Assembly (NCBI RefSeq): GCF_010645065.1 | Contig: NZ_JAADZW010000019.1 | Span: forward strand, 1 to 64,000 | Direction: 5' to 3' | Source of the DNA: Flavobacterium fluviatile | GTDB taxonomy: Bacteria; Bacteroidota; Bacteroidia; Flavobacteriales; Flavobacteriaceae | DNA length: 64,000 bases | Shown here: positions 8,000-16,786 of the stretch, piece by piece | Position numbering within the stretch: position 1 is the first letter of the stretch | Layout: the number at the start of each line of letters is the position of its first letter | Position numbers and translations under genes: made by a program | Notes under the pieces: generated by a model | Databases searched by the model: none | What the model saw: only the letters and a program-made list of their open reading frames with translations | Told to the model about the DNA's origin: nothing

Positions 8000-8007
8000 C
8001 AAATTTA
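8000..8007 (-). promoter_or_regulatory. -7 element for the rrf2 unit
   Basis: The minus strand reads TAAATTTG, matching TAnnTTTG, 20 bases before the ATG at 7980. Similar dodecamers AAATTATGTTAC (7989-8000) and ATTTTATGACAC (8012-8023) flank it as direct repeats and could be regulator sites. Confidence 0.45.
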
Positions 8008-8051
8008 GAATATTTTATGACACAAAAAATAATTTTAACGTTTTTATGTTT

Positions 8052-8242
8052 TTAGTCCTTAGTAATTAGTGCTTAGTCCTTAGTAATTAGTGATTAGTCT
8101 TAGTGATTAGTCTTTATACAGGTTCGTCTTTGATGGATAATTATTTGTGAACATTTTTATAGTATTTAATGGAGCTGTTTCTAAAATTTCACAATTACTA
8201 GTAACAAAGTGCTAATTACTAAGGACTAGTCACTAATCACTA
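8052..8242. repeat. Inverted TAGT-rich intergenic repeat
   Basis: The left arm (8052-8113) is built from tandem variants of TAGTCCTTAGTAATTAG and TTAGTGATTAG. The right arm (8208-8242) carries the complement, CTAATTACTAAGGACTA followed by CACTAATCACTA. The two arms enclose about 95 unique bases. No coding content is evident. It separates the divergent rrf2 and AEC transporter genes. Confidence 0.6.
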
Positions 8243-8255
8243 CAGAATAAATGCC

Positions 8256-8263
8256 TATTTTTG
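8256..8263 (+). promoter_or_regulatory. -7 element for the AEC transporter gene
   Basis: TATTTTTG matches TAnnTTTG, 15 bases before the ATG at 8279. No -33 TTG was found at normal spacing. Confidence 0.5.
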
Positions 8264-8278
8264 TAATCAGACCTTGAT

Positions 8279-9199
8279 ATGAACAACTTTATTTTAATAT
8301 TCTTCTTTTTATTTTTAGGATTGCTTTTGCAAAGGGTGAAAGGTTTTCCGTCTCATACTTACAAGATTTTAAACAAAATTGTCATTTATATATGTCTTCC
8401 CGCGATTACATTATATCATATTCCAAAAATAAAATGGAGCAACGAATTGTTGTTTCCGATAGGAGCGGGCTGGATTACTTTTATTCTGGCGTTTGTATTT
8501 TTTCATTTATTAGGAAAGAAATTAAAATGTTCCAATAAACTGATAGGCTGTCTGATTTTGACTGCAGGATTGAGCAATTCGTCATTTTTAGGCTATCCGA
8601 TTATTGAAGCTTTATTTGGAAAAAAAGGTTTAGAAACTGCAGTATTGGTAGATCAGCCGGGTACATTTGTCGTGGTTTCAACTTTAGGGGTTTTTGTGGC
8701 AGCATTTTATTCTAAAGGAAGCCCCAATACGTTGAGCATCATCAGGAAGATTTTATTATTTCCTCCTTTTTTAATGTTTGTTCTGGCTTGTTTAATGAAT
8801 GTTTATGGCTACGATTTAGATGTGAATATTCAATCCGTATTACTGAAGTTAGGAAGTTTAGTAACACCACTTGCGTTATTATCGGTCGGATTACAGCTGA
8901 GTTTTGACCGAAAGAGCCAGCATTTGAAATTTTTAAGGCTTGGACTTTTCTTTAAACTTGTTTTAGTTCCGTTTGTCATTATGGTTTTATACGTCTTTAT
9001 TTTCAACCAGCATTCAGAGCCTATAAAAATTACGATAATGGAAACCGCTATGGCGCCCATGATTACGGGCGCAATTCTGGCATCGACTTATGGCTTAAAG
9101 CCAAAATTGAGCAGTATGATGGTGGGTTTTGGAATTCCGATTTCGTTTTTAACCCTTGCTGTATGGTACTTAATCCTCAGTTTATTTAATACATCTTAA
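8279..9199 (+). CDS. AEC-family (auxin efflux carrier-like) transporter
   Basis: A 306-residue inner-membrane protein with about ten hydrophobic helices from residue 2 onward. The AEC pattern is clear: short first helix, VIYICLPAITLYHIPK, LTAGLSNSSFLGYPIIEALFG with the conserved Asn and Pro, and a second half with LGSLVTPLALLSVGLQL. Bacterial members carry malate, other carboxylates or amino acids by secondary transport; the substrate here is unknown. The length is normal for the family. Confidence 0.85.
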   Translation: MNNFILIFFFLFLGLLLQRVKGFPSHTYKILNKIVIYICLPAITLYHIPKIKWSNELLFPIGAGWITFILAFVFFHLLGKKLKCSNKLIGCLILTAGLSNSSFLGYPIIEALFGKKGLETAVLVDQPGTFVVVSTLGVFVAAFYSKGSPNTLSIIRKILLFPPFLMFVLACLMNVYGYDLDVNIQSVLLKLGSLVTPLALLSVGLQLSFDRKSQHLKFLRLGLFFKLVLVPFVIMVLYVFIFNQHSEPIKITIMETAMAPMITGAILASTYGLKPKLSSMMVGFGIPISFLTLAVWYLILSLFNTS

Positions 9200-9297
9200 T
9201 TATATAGGAAAAATAGAATTTTAACTTATTTTTAAATTTTGATTGTTTTCCGAATGCATTTTTTAGTTAATTTTAGAGGAACTAAAAAAAAATAATT

Positions 9298-9936
9298 ATG
9301 TCAACATTACGATTAGGCGATATAGCTCCGGATTTTCAGGCCGAAACTACACAGGGAACAATCAATTTTCATGAATGGTTAGGGGATTCATGGGGTGTTT
9401 TATTTTCGCATCCTGCAGATTTCACCCCGGTTTGTACAACTGAATTAGGAACAGTAGCAAATTATGTTCCTGAATTTACAAAAAGAAATACCAAGGTTAT
9501 TGCTTTGAGTGTTGATGGTTTAGATTCACATAAAGAATGGATTAAAGATATCAACGAAACTCAAAATACAGACGTTAATTTTCCAATTATTGCAGACGAA
9601 GATAAAAAAGTAGCGAACTTGTATGATATGCTGCATCCAAATGCAAGCGATAAATTTACAGTGCGTTCTGTTTTTGTAATCGGACCTGATAAAAAAATCA
9701 AGCTCACTTTGACCTATCCGGCTTCGACAGGAAGAAATTTTGACGAGTTGCTTCGTGTTATTGACAGTTTGCAGTTAACAGCAAATTACAGTGTTGCTAC
9801 ACCGGCAAACTGGAAAGACGGTCAGGATGTAGTAATCGCACCGGCAATTCCGGATAGTGATATCCCTGCAAAATTTCCAAAAGGACATACACCAATCAAA
9901 CCGTATTTGCGCTTGACGCCACAGCCTAATAAATAA
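9298..9936 (+). CDS. 1-Cys peroxiredoxin (Prx6 type)
   Basis: A 212-residue thiol peroxidase. The active site is HPADFTPVCTTELG with peroxidatic Cys46. There is no other cysteine in the protein, so it belongs to the 1-Cys Prx6 class and needs an external reductant. The long C-terminal arm (TPANWKDGQDVVIAPAIPD, and KGHTPIKPYLRLTPQ) is the typical Prx6 dimerisation region. It removes hydrogen peroxide or organic peroxides in the cytoplasm. A weak promoter (TTG at 9243, TAATTTTA at 9268) precedes it. Confidence 0.93.
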   Translation: MSTLRLGDIAPDFQAETTQGTINFHEWLGDSWGVLFSHPADFTPVCTTELGTVANYVPEFTKRNTKVIALSVDGLDSHKEWIKDINETQNTDVNFPIIADEDKKVANLYDMLHPNASDKFTVRSVFVIGPDKKIKLTLTYPASTGRNFDELLRVIDSLQLTANYSVATPANWKDGQDVVIAPAIPDSDIPAKFPKGHTPIKPYLRLTPQPNK

Positions 9937-9959
9937 TTTTCTTAAGCTTATAAGATGCT

Positions 9960-10003
9960 AGGTGTTAATTTTCTAAGATCATAATCCTGGAAAATTAGCA
10001 CCT
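9960..10003. terminator. Stem-loop between convergent genes
   Basis: A 13-bp stem, AGGTGTTAATTTT / AAAATTAGCACCT with one G-U pair, and an 18-base loop. It lies between the peroxiredoxin and antiporter genes. T-tracts are weak on both sides, so termination is plausible but not certain. Confidence 0.45.
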
Positions 10004-10021
10004 TTATAGTTTATTATACTC

Positions 10022-12256
10022 TTAGTGCTTTTTCAACAACTCAGCCATTTTTTTCTTATCTCCAACGACCCAGATAATATCATTTTGCTGTAAAATCAAA
10101 CAGGATTCGGGGTTTAGGATGCGGTTTCCGTTTCGCTCTATCCCAACCACCATTCCACCGGTTTTTCCTCTAAACTGACCAATGCTTTTTTCTGTAAAGT
10201 TTTCGTTAGAAACTTCTAACTGGCGGAGTACAACTTCAGATTCTTCTATATTTTTAGGAGCTTCAATTTCATTCTGGGTTAAATATTTATTAAACTCTGT
10301 AATTTGAGCATCAGTGCCAATTACGCAAATTTCATCTCCCGGAAATAAACGCTCGGTTTTAGTTGGAATGGCAATTGTAACTTCGCCGCGTCTGATATAT
10401 GCGATATTGATTCCCATTGATTCTCTAATACGTAATTCATCAAGTGTTTTTCCGGCTAAATTTGATTCCTTTCCTATATCAAATATAGACATGTGACCGT
10501 CCCAGGGCATTAAATTGGCATATCTTCGGTCAATCTTTTTGTTTTCACGGTCATTTAAATTTTTTAAAAAGTGATTTTCAATTTTATGATATTGCTCATT
10601 CAGTTTTTTAGGAAATATCTGATAAGCAGCTATAGCAATAATCAGTGCCACAAATGCAACAAGGGGAGAGAAAAAAATATTCAATAAAAAACCCACAAAA
10701 AACAATCCAAGGCTCATTCGGACTAAGATAAGCATTAAAAGTGCTCCGCGATATTTTCGTTCTTCCCATAGTATTTCAACCTCTTCCTGATCTATTCTTC
10801 GTAAAGAAAGCGCCCACAAAAAAGGGGCAATAATGGTTAATGTAATTAGGACTGCCAGGGTGTTTGCAAATCTCGTTTCTGCTACAAGAGGTGCTACAAA
10901 ATTCGACGACAACAAAATAATAGCAATTATAATGATGCTATGTAAAACAATTTGTGTAATATAATTCCGAACGACTTTTTGCCACATTGTGACAGATCTG
11001 ATTGCCTGCGCATTCATACTGTAGCGATTAATATTCTTAATCCATTTTCGGGGTAATTTTCGTTCCAGAAAATCAGAAAAAGGCACCGCATATTTTACCA
11101 TAAACGGTGTTGTAAAAGTTGTGACGGCAGAAACTGCTACTACGACAGGATATAAAAAAGAACTTGTAACATTAAGTGTCATTCCTAAGGTGGCAATAAT
11201 AAATGAAAACTCACCGATCTGAGAGAGGCTCATCCCAGTCTGAACAGACTGTTTTAGAGGCTGACCGGATAGTAGAGCTCCTATTGTTGAACTGACAGAT
11301 TGACCAATTATGGTAACAAAAGTTAAAATAGCGACAGGTAATGCATGTTCGTAAAGCATTTTAGGATTTATAAGCATACCTACAGAAACAAAAAAGACTG
11401 CAGCAAATAAATCTTTTACAGGTTTTATTAAATGTTCAATATGTTCTGCCTGAGTAGTTTCAGCAATAATGGAGCCCATAATAAAAGCCCCCAAAGCCGG
11501 AGAAAAACCAACATTAGCTGCAAAACTTACCATTGTCAGACATAAGGCAAGGGAGATAATTAATAACATTTCATCAGTAAGTAATTTTTTGGCTTTTTTA
11601 AGAAGCGTCGGAATAAAGAATATGCCGCCTAAAAACCAGACTGTCAAAAAGAAAACCAGTTTTAAAACTGACATCATTAGTTCGCTCCCTGAAAATTGCC
11701 GGCTGACAGCAATTGTAGATAAAAGAACCATCATCAAAATAGCTACTATGTCCTGTACTATTAGCGAACCAATAACAATACCGGCAAATTTTTGTACTTT
11801 GACACCCAGTTCATCAAATGTTTTTAAAATAATAGTGGTTGAAGAAATTGATAAAATCACACCCAGAAAAATACTGTCTATTTGTGACCAGCCCATCCAT
11901 TGTCCTACCAGATATCCTACAACTACCATAGTAATTATTTGCGTTATGGCAGTAATAGAGGCTGTTCCGCCTACTGTCATTAATTTTTTAAAACTAAATT
12001 CGAGTCCCAGACTAAACAGCAGGATGATAACGCCAATTTCTGCCCATACTTCTACACTTTTTATATCAGTTACAGATGGGAAAAAATCGAAATGGTTTCC
12101 GGCTAAAAATCCTGCAATCAGGTAGCCTAAAACCAGCGGCTGTTTCATTTTTTTAAATAGTAGTACTGCGATTCCGGCAGTCATCAGGATTAATCCCAAA
12201 TCACTGATAAGAGGTTTAAGATGATGAGTGGCTTCGGCGGCATTTAAGGCAATCAT
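10022..12256 (-). CDS. Kef-type cation:proton antiporter with TrkA domains
   Basis: A 744-residue CPA2-family transporter. Residues about 15-390 hold the Na+/H+ exchanger domain (LGYLIAGFLAG, GVILLFSLGLEFSF, SISSTTIILKTF, SLSQIGEFSFIIATLGM). Further hydrophobic segments follow, then tandem TrkA-C-like domains (LDELRIRESMGINIAYIRRG ... FPGDEICVIGT, and GGMVVGIERNG ... LQQNDIIWVVGD). I saw no full TrkA-N nucleotide-binding motif, so ligand gating probably acts through the C domains. It likely exports K+ or Na+ for pH or osmotic balance. The frame is open to 12373, but the ATG at 12256 (MIALNAAEATHH) gives the family N-terminus. Confidence 0.85.
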   Translation of the reverse strand: MIALNAAEATHHLKPLISDLGLILMTAGIAVLLFKKMKQPLVLGYLIAGFLAGNHFDFFPSVTDIKSVEVWAEIGVIILLFSLGLEFSFKKLMTVGGTASITAITQIITMVVVGYLVGQWMGWSQIDSIFLGVILSISSTTIILKTFDELGVKVQKFAGIVIGSLIVQDIVAILMMVLLSTIAVSRQFSGSELMMSVLKLVFFLTVWFLGGIFFIPTLLKKAKKLLTDEMLLIISLALCLTMVSFAANVGFSPALGAFIMGSIIAETTQAEHIEHLIKPVKDLFAAVFFVSVGMLINPKMLYEHALPVAILTFVTIIGQSVSSTIGALLSGQPLKQSVQTGMSLSQIGEFSFIIATLGMTLNVTSSFLYPVVVAVSAVTTFTTPFMVKYAVPFSDFLERKLPRKWIKNINRYSMNAQAIRSVTMWQKVVRNYITQIVLHSIIIIAIILLSSNFVAPLVAETRFANTLAVLITLTIIAPFLWALSLRRIDQEEVEILWEERKYRGALLMLILVRMSLGLFFVGFLLNIFFSPLVAFVALIIAIAAYQIFPKKLNEQYHKIENHFLKNLNDRENKKIDRRYANLMPWDGHMSIFDIGKESNLAGKTLDELRIRESMGINIAYIRRGEVTIAIPTKTERLFPGDEICVIGTDAQITEFNKYLTQNEIEAPKNIEESEVVLRQLEVSNENFTEKSIGQFRGKTGGMVVGIERNGNRILNPESCLILQQNDIIWVVGDKKKMAELLKKH

Positions 12257-12438
12257 ATAGTAGAGGGTGTTTTTTTCAGGAGCCAATCCAGCTTTCCATT
12301 TCAAGCTTTTGATCAAAATGCCTATTTTTTGATGCCGTTCCAGGAGCTTCCGCTGGTCGCTCTGTACCTGCAAAAAAATATGGCTTTTTTCTCAAAAGGC
12401 TTTTCATTTTAATCTGGGCTAAACTCGGGTTTAAATAA

Positions 12439-12470
12439 AAAAAAGCTATCCCGATAAAGATAGCTTTTTT
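12439..12470 (-). terminator. Intrinsic terminator after purB
   Basis: A 12-bp perfect stem, AAAAAAGCTATC / GATAGCTTTTTT, with an eight-base loop. On the minus strand a run of T follows. It lies 24 bases past the purB stop codon. Its translation creates the spurious hydrophobic start of the frame at 12276-12476. Confidence 0.88.
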
Positions 12471-12493
12471 TGACAAAATATTTTAGGTTTTCT

Positions 12494-13840
12494 TTAAATT
12501 CCGGTGTAATTGCCAGGAGTTATTGCTAATAATTCGGCTCTTACAGAATCAGAAACTTCTAAAGTTGCAATAAAATTATGAATAGCATTTTTATCAATCG
12601 TTTCATTGGTTCTGGTCAATCCTTTCAACGCTTCATACGGATTTGGATAGGCTTCACGACGTAAAATAGTCTGAATCGCTTCTGCTACGACAGCCCAGTT
12701 TTTCTCTAAATCTTCAGCAAATTTAGCTTCGTTCAAAAGTAGTTTGTTCAAACCTTTCAAAGTCGCTTCAAAAGCAATAACAGTATGTCCAACAGGAACC
12801 CCGACATTTCTTAAAACGGTACTGTCAGTCAAATCACGCTGTAATCTTGAAATTGGCAGTTTCGCTGCCAGATGTTCGAAAATAGCATTGGCAATTCCTA
12901 AGTTCCCTTCAGAATTTTCAAAATCAATCGGGTTTACTTTATGAGGCATTGCCGATGATCCGATTTCTCCGGCTTTGATTTTTTGCTTAAAGTAATCCAT
13001 TGAAACATAGGTCCAGATATCACGGTCTAAATCGATAATGATATTGTTGATTCTTTTTAAACTGTCAAAAAAAGCAGCAAAATGATCGTAATGCTCAATT
13101 TGAGTTGTTGGGAATGAATGCTGTAAACCTAAACTCGATTCAACAAATTTAGTTCCGAATTGTTTCCAGTCAATTTGTGGATACGCTACATGATGTGCAT
13201 TGAAGTTTCCGGTAGCTCCGCCAAATTTAGCAGCAAACGGAATATTAAACAACAAACGCATCTGCTCCTCTAAACGCTCTACAAAAACCAGGATCTCTTT
13301 TCCTAAACGGGTAGGAGAGGCAGGCTGTCCATGTGTACGTGCAAGCATTGGAATGTCCTTCCATTCTACACTTAATTCTTTCAATTTAGAAATTAAAGCA
13401 ATTAAGGTTGGCATATAAACCTGCTCAAAAGCTTCTTTCGTAGAAAGCGGAATGGCAGTATTGTTAATATCCTGAGATGTTAATCCGAAGTGAATGAACT
13501 CTTTGTATTGAGATAGCCCTAATTTTTCAAAAGCATCTTTGATAAAGTATTCCACCGCTTTTACGTCATGGTTCGTTACTTTTTCAGTTTCTTTAATCCA
13601 AAGTGCGTCTTCAGTAGAGAAATTTTTATAGATATTTCGTAAACTTTCAAATAAATTTGAATCTACGTCTTTTAGCTGTGGTAAAGGAATTTCGCACAAA
13701 GCAATAAAGTACTCCACTTCAACTAATACACGATATTTTATTAAAGCTTCTTCAGAGAAGAAAGGTGCTAAATTTTGGGTTTTACTTCTGTATCTTCCGT
13801 CAATTGGAGATATAGCATTCAATTCGTTTAGAGTAGTCAT
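12494..13840 (-). CDS. purB: Adenylosuccinate lyase
   Basis: A 448-residue enzyme of purine synthesis that splits SAICAR to AICAR and adenylosuccinate to AMP, releasing fumarate. The fumarase/aspartase signature SSAMPHKVNPIDFEN is present with the flexible catalytic-serine loop. Also visible are the N-terminal SPIDGRYRSKT, THGQPASPTRLGKE and TSQDINNTAI segments. The length and the SPIDGRY start match the E. coli-type enzyme. It is cytoplasmic and tetrameric by family knowledge. A -7 box lies upstream and a strong terminator downstream, so it is probably monocistronic. Confidence 0.96.
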   Translation of the reverse strand: MTTLNELNAISPIDGRYRSKTQNLAPFFSEEALIKYRVLVEVEYFIALCEIPLPQLKDVDSNLFESLRNIYKNFSTEDALWIKETEKVTNHDVKAVEYFIKDAFEKLGLSQYKEFIHFGLTSQDINNTAIPLSTKEAFEQVYMPTLIALISKLKELSVEWKDIPMLARTHGQPASPTRLGKEILVFVERLEEQMRLLFNIPFAAKFGGATGNFNAHHVAYPQIDWKQFGTKFVESSLGLQHSFPTTQIEHYDHFAAFFDSLKRINNIIIDLDRDIWTYVSMDYFKQKIKAGEIGSSAMPHKVNPIDFENSEGNLGIANAIFEHLAAKLPISRLQRDLTDSTVLRNVGVPVGHTVIAFEATLKGLNKLLLNEAKFAEDLEKNWAVVAEAIQTILRREAYPNPYEALKGLTRTNETIDKNAIHNFIATLEVSDSVRAELLAITPGNYTGI

Positions 13841-13865
13841 CGTTATGTTGTTTTTTCGAAAGGTG

Positions 13866-13873
13866 CAAATATA
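13866..13873 (-). promoter_or_regulatory. -7 element for purB
   Basis: The minus strand reads TATATTTG, matching TAnnTTTG, 25 bases before the ATG at 13840. No -33 TTG was seen at normal spacing. Confidence 0.5.
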
Positions 13874-13909
13874 AGGTATTGTTAAAACTTCTGAAAGCTA
13901 TATTATGCC

Positions 13910-14602
13910 TTAAATTATGGTTTTGAAAATTTTATCCCAAATCGTAAAATAAAAACCATAATTGCGGGATTCATTTTTATGATGGTCGTTATGGAATTTT
14001 GTAGTTGATATCCATTTTGTCAGGTGGTTTTTATACCAAAAATCCGGGAAAATATCAGTTTTTAAATGACCAAATATTCCGTACGACAAGTTTAAAACGA
14101 GGTAAACAATAATACTTAAAAAGTTAAATTTTAGAATCGTAATTAAAAACAGCCAAATAAAACCAAAGCCTAAAGTTTCAACTGGATGAAGCACATACAG
14201 ACTGTAAACACTGGTTTCCACATGTGTGTGATGAAGCCTGTGAATCGGGTTGAACCATTTTAAGCGATGTGCCAGAAAGTGAAAGCAGAACATAAAAAAG
14301 TCCATTGAAATAATCAGCAGTAAAATATCAAATAAGAAAGACACAATTGATGCTGAAAAATCTATTTTTAGTATCCCTAAACGATACAATTCAAAGCCCA
14401 ATACTGTTATAAATGTATTGCAAATGAGGGTTGAGAATACCCATTTACGATCAGACTTTTTTAAAACGGTGTTCTCAGGTTCGATTATTCGTCCGATCAA
14501 AACTGAAATATAGATTAAAACTAAGTTTTCAATCAGAAAGAAAATAGCCAGAGATACCAGATTGAATTCTGCTAATTGCTGCAGCCAGCTTTCAAAAATC
14601 AT
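13910..14602 (-). CDS. Fatty acid hydroxylase / sterol desaturase family protein
   Basis: A 230-residue membrane di-iron enzyme. The three histidine boxes are HFLAHR, HRLHHTH and HNDHH, with four or more hydrophobic helices around them and an ordinary family length. Such enzymes hydroxylate or desaturate lipids or carotenoids; in Flavobacteria candidates include ornithine or sphingolipid fatty acids and zeaxanthin-type pigments. The substrate is not readable here. The start overlaps the end of the sirtuin gene by four bases, so the two are translationally coupled. Confidence 0.85.
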   Translation of the reverse strand: MIFESWLQQLAEFNLVSLAIFFLIENLVLIYISVLIGRIIEPENTVLKKSDRKWVFSTLICNTFITVLGFELYRLGILKIDFSASIVSFLFDILLLIISMDFFMFCFHFLAHRLKWFNPIHRLHHTHVETSVYSLYVLHPVETLGFGFIWLFLITILKFNFLSIIVYLVLNLSYGIFGHLKTDIFPDFWYKNHLTKWISTTKFHNDHHKNESRNYGFYFTIWDKIFKTII

Positions 14603-15300
14603 GTTGTCTTTTCTAATTTCAATAGTTTTTCTCTTAAGTCAGCCACGCCTTCAGAAGCAAATTTTGCAATCGTTTCAACCTTGTTTCTGATATTCGGAAT
14701 TGAAATTGGCTTTGGATCAATATAAAAAACCGGTGTAATACTATAGGTGTAACTGATTAATCCTGCAGCGGGATAAACCTGCAAAGAAGTTCCGATTACT
14801 GCAAAATAGTCAGCGGTCTCCGTTATGGCAATTGCTTCTTCGAGTGCAGGAACATCTTCACCAAACCATACAATATGCGGACGCAGCTGGTGTCCGTTTT
14901 CATCTAAATCTCCGGTAATTAAATCATCAGTCCAGTCTAAAATTAAATCACGATTTTTGGTACTTCTAACTTTTAATAATTCTCCATGCAAATGTAAAAC
15001 TTTAGAGCTGCCGGCCCTTTCATGTAAATCGTCAACATTTTGAGTGATGATGTAAACATCAAAATCTTTTTCTAATTCGGCTAAAATTTTATGTCCTAAA
15101 TTCGGCTCCACTTCTTTAAGCTGCTGTCGTCTTTTATTGTAAAAATCCAAAACCAGTTCCTGATTTTTTCGCCAGCCTTCGGGAGTTGCTACTTCCATTA
15201 CATCATGGCCTTCCCATAATCCGTCGGTGTCACGAAATGTTTTAATGCCGCTTTCGGCGCTTATTCCTGCTCCGGTTAATACCACTAATTTCTTTTTCAT
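14599..15300 (-). CDS. SIR2-family NAD-dependent protein deacylase
   Basis: A 233-residue sirtuin, removing acyl groups from lysine using NAD+. Visible motifs are GAGISAESGIKTFR, TQNVDDLHERAGS, catalytic His105 in LHLHGE, and GTSLQVYPAAG. The pair Tyr54/Arg57 (FYNKRR) is the class III signature that favours succinyl- and malonyl-lysine, as in CobB and SIRT5. The zinc-ribbon cysteines are absent: there is no Cys in the whole protein. The frame is open from a TTG at 15312, but the ATG at 15300 (MKKKLVVLTGAG) is the better start. It lies 12 bases after the BNR gene and overlaps the hydroxylase gene. Confidence 0.9.
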   Translation of the reverse strand: MKKKLVVLTGAGISAESGIKTFRDTDGLWEGHDVMEVATPEGWRKNQELVLDFYNKRRQQLKEVEPNLGHKILAELEKDFDVYIITQNVDDLHERAGSSKVLHLHGELLKVRSTKNRDLILDWTDDLITGDLDENGHQLRPHIVWFGEDVPALEEAIAITETADYFAVIGTSLQVYPAAGLISYTYSITPVFYIDPKPISIPNIRNKVETIAKFASEGVADLREKLLKLEKTT

Positions 15301-15312
15301 ATTGTATTGCAA

Positions 15313-16623
15313 TTATTTGGGTAATTGTTTCACTTCTAAAATCCGCACCATTGTCGGTTCTGATTTAGCCAGACCTTCTCCGTCAACCTGATTTACATTT
15401 TGAAGAAAGATATGAAGTTTTTTTTGCTTTTCCCAAAGTGAAATATCATAATTAGGTTCCCATTCTCCTATTGAAGCTGAGGTTAAATCAGTTACTTTCC
15501 AATTATTGTCTTTGCTTAAATTTGTGTAAGCCATTGAGACTTTGTTTTCTCTTTCGCTGTCTCTAAAAAGAAGGTACAAACAGCGATTTGTTCCTTCTTC
15601 TTTAATTAATAAATCAGGTCTGGAAATTGGGATTTTTTTGGTTCCGCCGCCTCCCAAAGAAAAAGGAGTTGTTCGAAAAGCTGTGTTTGTTTTTTTCCAA
15701 ATTCCATTTTCTAAATAAACAATCTGAAACTGCGGAATGTTATTTTCGCTCCAATAATTAGCAATATAAGGATTTCCGTTTTCATCAGCCGTCATTGAAG
15801 TTTGGTTGATCAAACTCGATTTTTCCGGAATTTTCCACGCAATTTCTGCCGATGCAAGAGTTATGGACAAGTTGTATTTTTCTCCGTTTGATTTTTCCCA
15901 GCTCAAACCTCCATCAAAAGAGCGGGCATAACAAATGTCATGGTTAGTGGATACATCCCAGCTTTCTCTCCAGACCCATGAAAGATGGATAGTACCTTTT
16001 CTATCTACTTTGGCTTGCCAGTAAGCACTTCTTTTGTCTTCACCGTTTAATAAGTTGCTTTGAATTTGCGACCATTTTTTATCTTTTACAGCATATGAAT
16101 TTATTATCATATTTCCCCTTCCCGAAGCACCGGAACGATAGAAGAATAATAAATTCCCGTTTGGTAAATTGTAAAACTCAGGATATGTTACTTTTTGTTC
16201 GGCAATTCCGGTCATGGATTCTTCATTACCTAAATCTAAACTTAATGGTGATTTGCTTTTTGCATATCGGAGTCTGGTGTCGTGATGATCCCAGCTTACA
16301 TGAAGATATGCGTCTCCATCTATAGCAATACTAATGCTGTTATGAGCATCTTTTGCATTGCCTGTGTAAGGTGTTTTTACGATTTCCCAAGTTTCGGAAT
16401 TTAGTTTTCTTTTGCCTAAAACTACTGTTCCATTTTCATTATAATAGGCGGTAAACTGAAGGTTTTTAAAAGTAGTTACAGCATTTTTTCTGAATTTGAC
16501 TGTATTGACAGAATTATTGCTCCAGCCATAGCCAACAGGGATTTCTTTTGGAATTTTTGTTCCACAGCCAAAAAGGGCGAGGCATAAAGCAAACAAAAAG
16601 CTTTTGTAAAAAGGCTTGTTCAT
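15313..16623 (-). CDS. BNR_4 repeat lipoprotein, possible polysaccharide lyase
   Basis: A 436-residue lipoprotein (signal MNKPFYKSFLFALCLALFGC, lipobox LFGC, Cys20) followed by a seven-bladed propeller of BNR type. Typical pieces are SIAIDGDAYLHVSWDHHDTR, YPEFYNLPNGNLLFFYRSG, CYARSFDGGLSWEK and TADENGNPYIANYW. The order resembles the BNR_4 family, which includes PL24/PL25 ulvan lyases and related enzymes; the HVSWDHHD block has candidate catalytic His residues. No SusC/D pair or sulfatase is near, so a glycan-utilisation role is only a possibility. It heads a three-gene unit with the sirtuin and hydroxylase. Confidence 0.7.
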   Translation of the reverse strand: MNKPFYKSFLFALCLALFGCGTKIPKEIPVGYGWSNNSVNTVKFRKNAVTTFKNLQFTAYYNENGTVVLGKRKLNSETWEIVKTPYTGNAKDAHNSISIAIDGDAYLHVSWDHHDTRLRYAKSKSPLSLDLGNEESMTGIAEQKVTYPEFYNLPNGNLLFFYRSGASGRGNMIINSYAVKDKKWSQIQSNLLNGEDKRSAYWQAKVDRKGTIHLSWVWRESWDVSTNHDICYARSFDGGLSWEKSNGEKYNLSITLASAEIAWKIPEKSSLINQTSMTADENGNPYIANYWSENNIPQFQIVYLENGIWKKTNTAFRTTPFSLGGGGTKKIPISRPDLLIKEEGTNRCLYLLFRDSERENKVSMAYTNLSKDNNWKVTDLTSASIGEWEPNYDISLWEKQKKLHIFLQNVNQVDGEGLAKSEPTMVRILEVKQLPK

Positions 16624-16738
16624 TAAGGTTATTTTATGAGGTAGTAAGTAGTTCGTAAAAATAACCGATTTTAAGAATAGTATGAATTAAAACATACCAG
16701 TTTTAGGTTCAAAAAGGTTTTGAGAGCTTTTTGACATT

Positions 16739-16770
16739 TTGCCCGATATGATAAAATATTATTATTTTTG
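16739..16770 (+). promoter_or_regulatory. Complete Bacteroidota promoter for the SpoU gene
   Basis: TTG (16739-16741), 21 bases, TATTTTTG (16763-16770): a full match to the -33/-7 consensus at accepted spacing. The TTG that seems to open the reading frame at 16739 is in fact the -33 element. Confidence 0.75.
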
Positions 16771-16786
16771 CCGCAAACAAAACCAA

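Noticed and set aside
11469..12125. 218-codon plus-strand frame inside the antiporter gene
   Set aside because: It is wholly antisense to a well-supported transporter gene; the length comes from the biased codons of membrane helices read on the other strand.
12276..12476. 66-codon minus-strand frame with a signal-peptide-like start (MSKKAIFIGIAFFYL)
   Set aside because: Its first codons are a translation of the purB terminator stem-loop (12439-12470), and the rest overlaps the leader and start of the antiporter gene in another frame.
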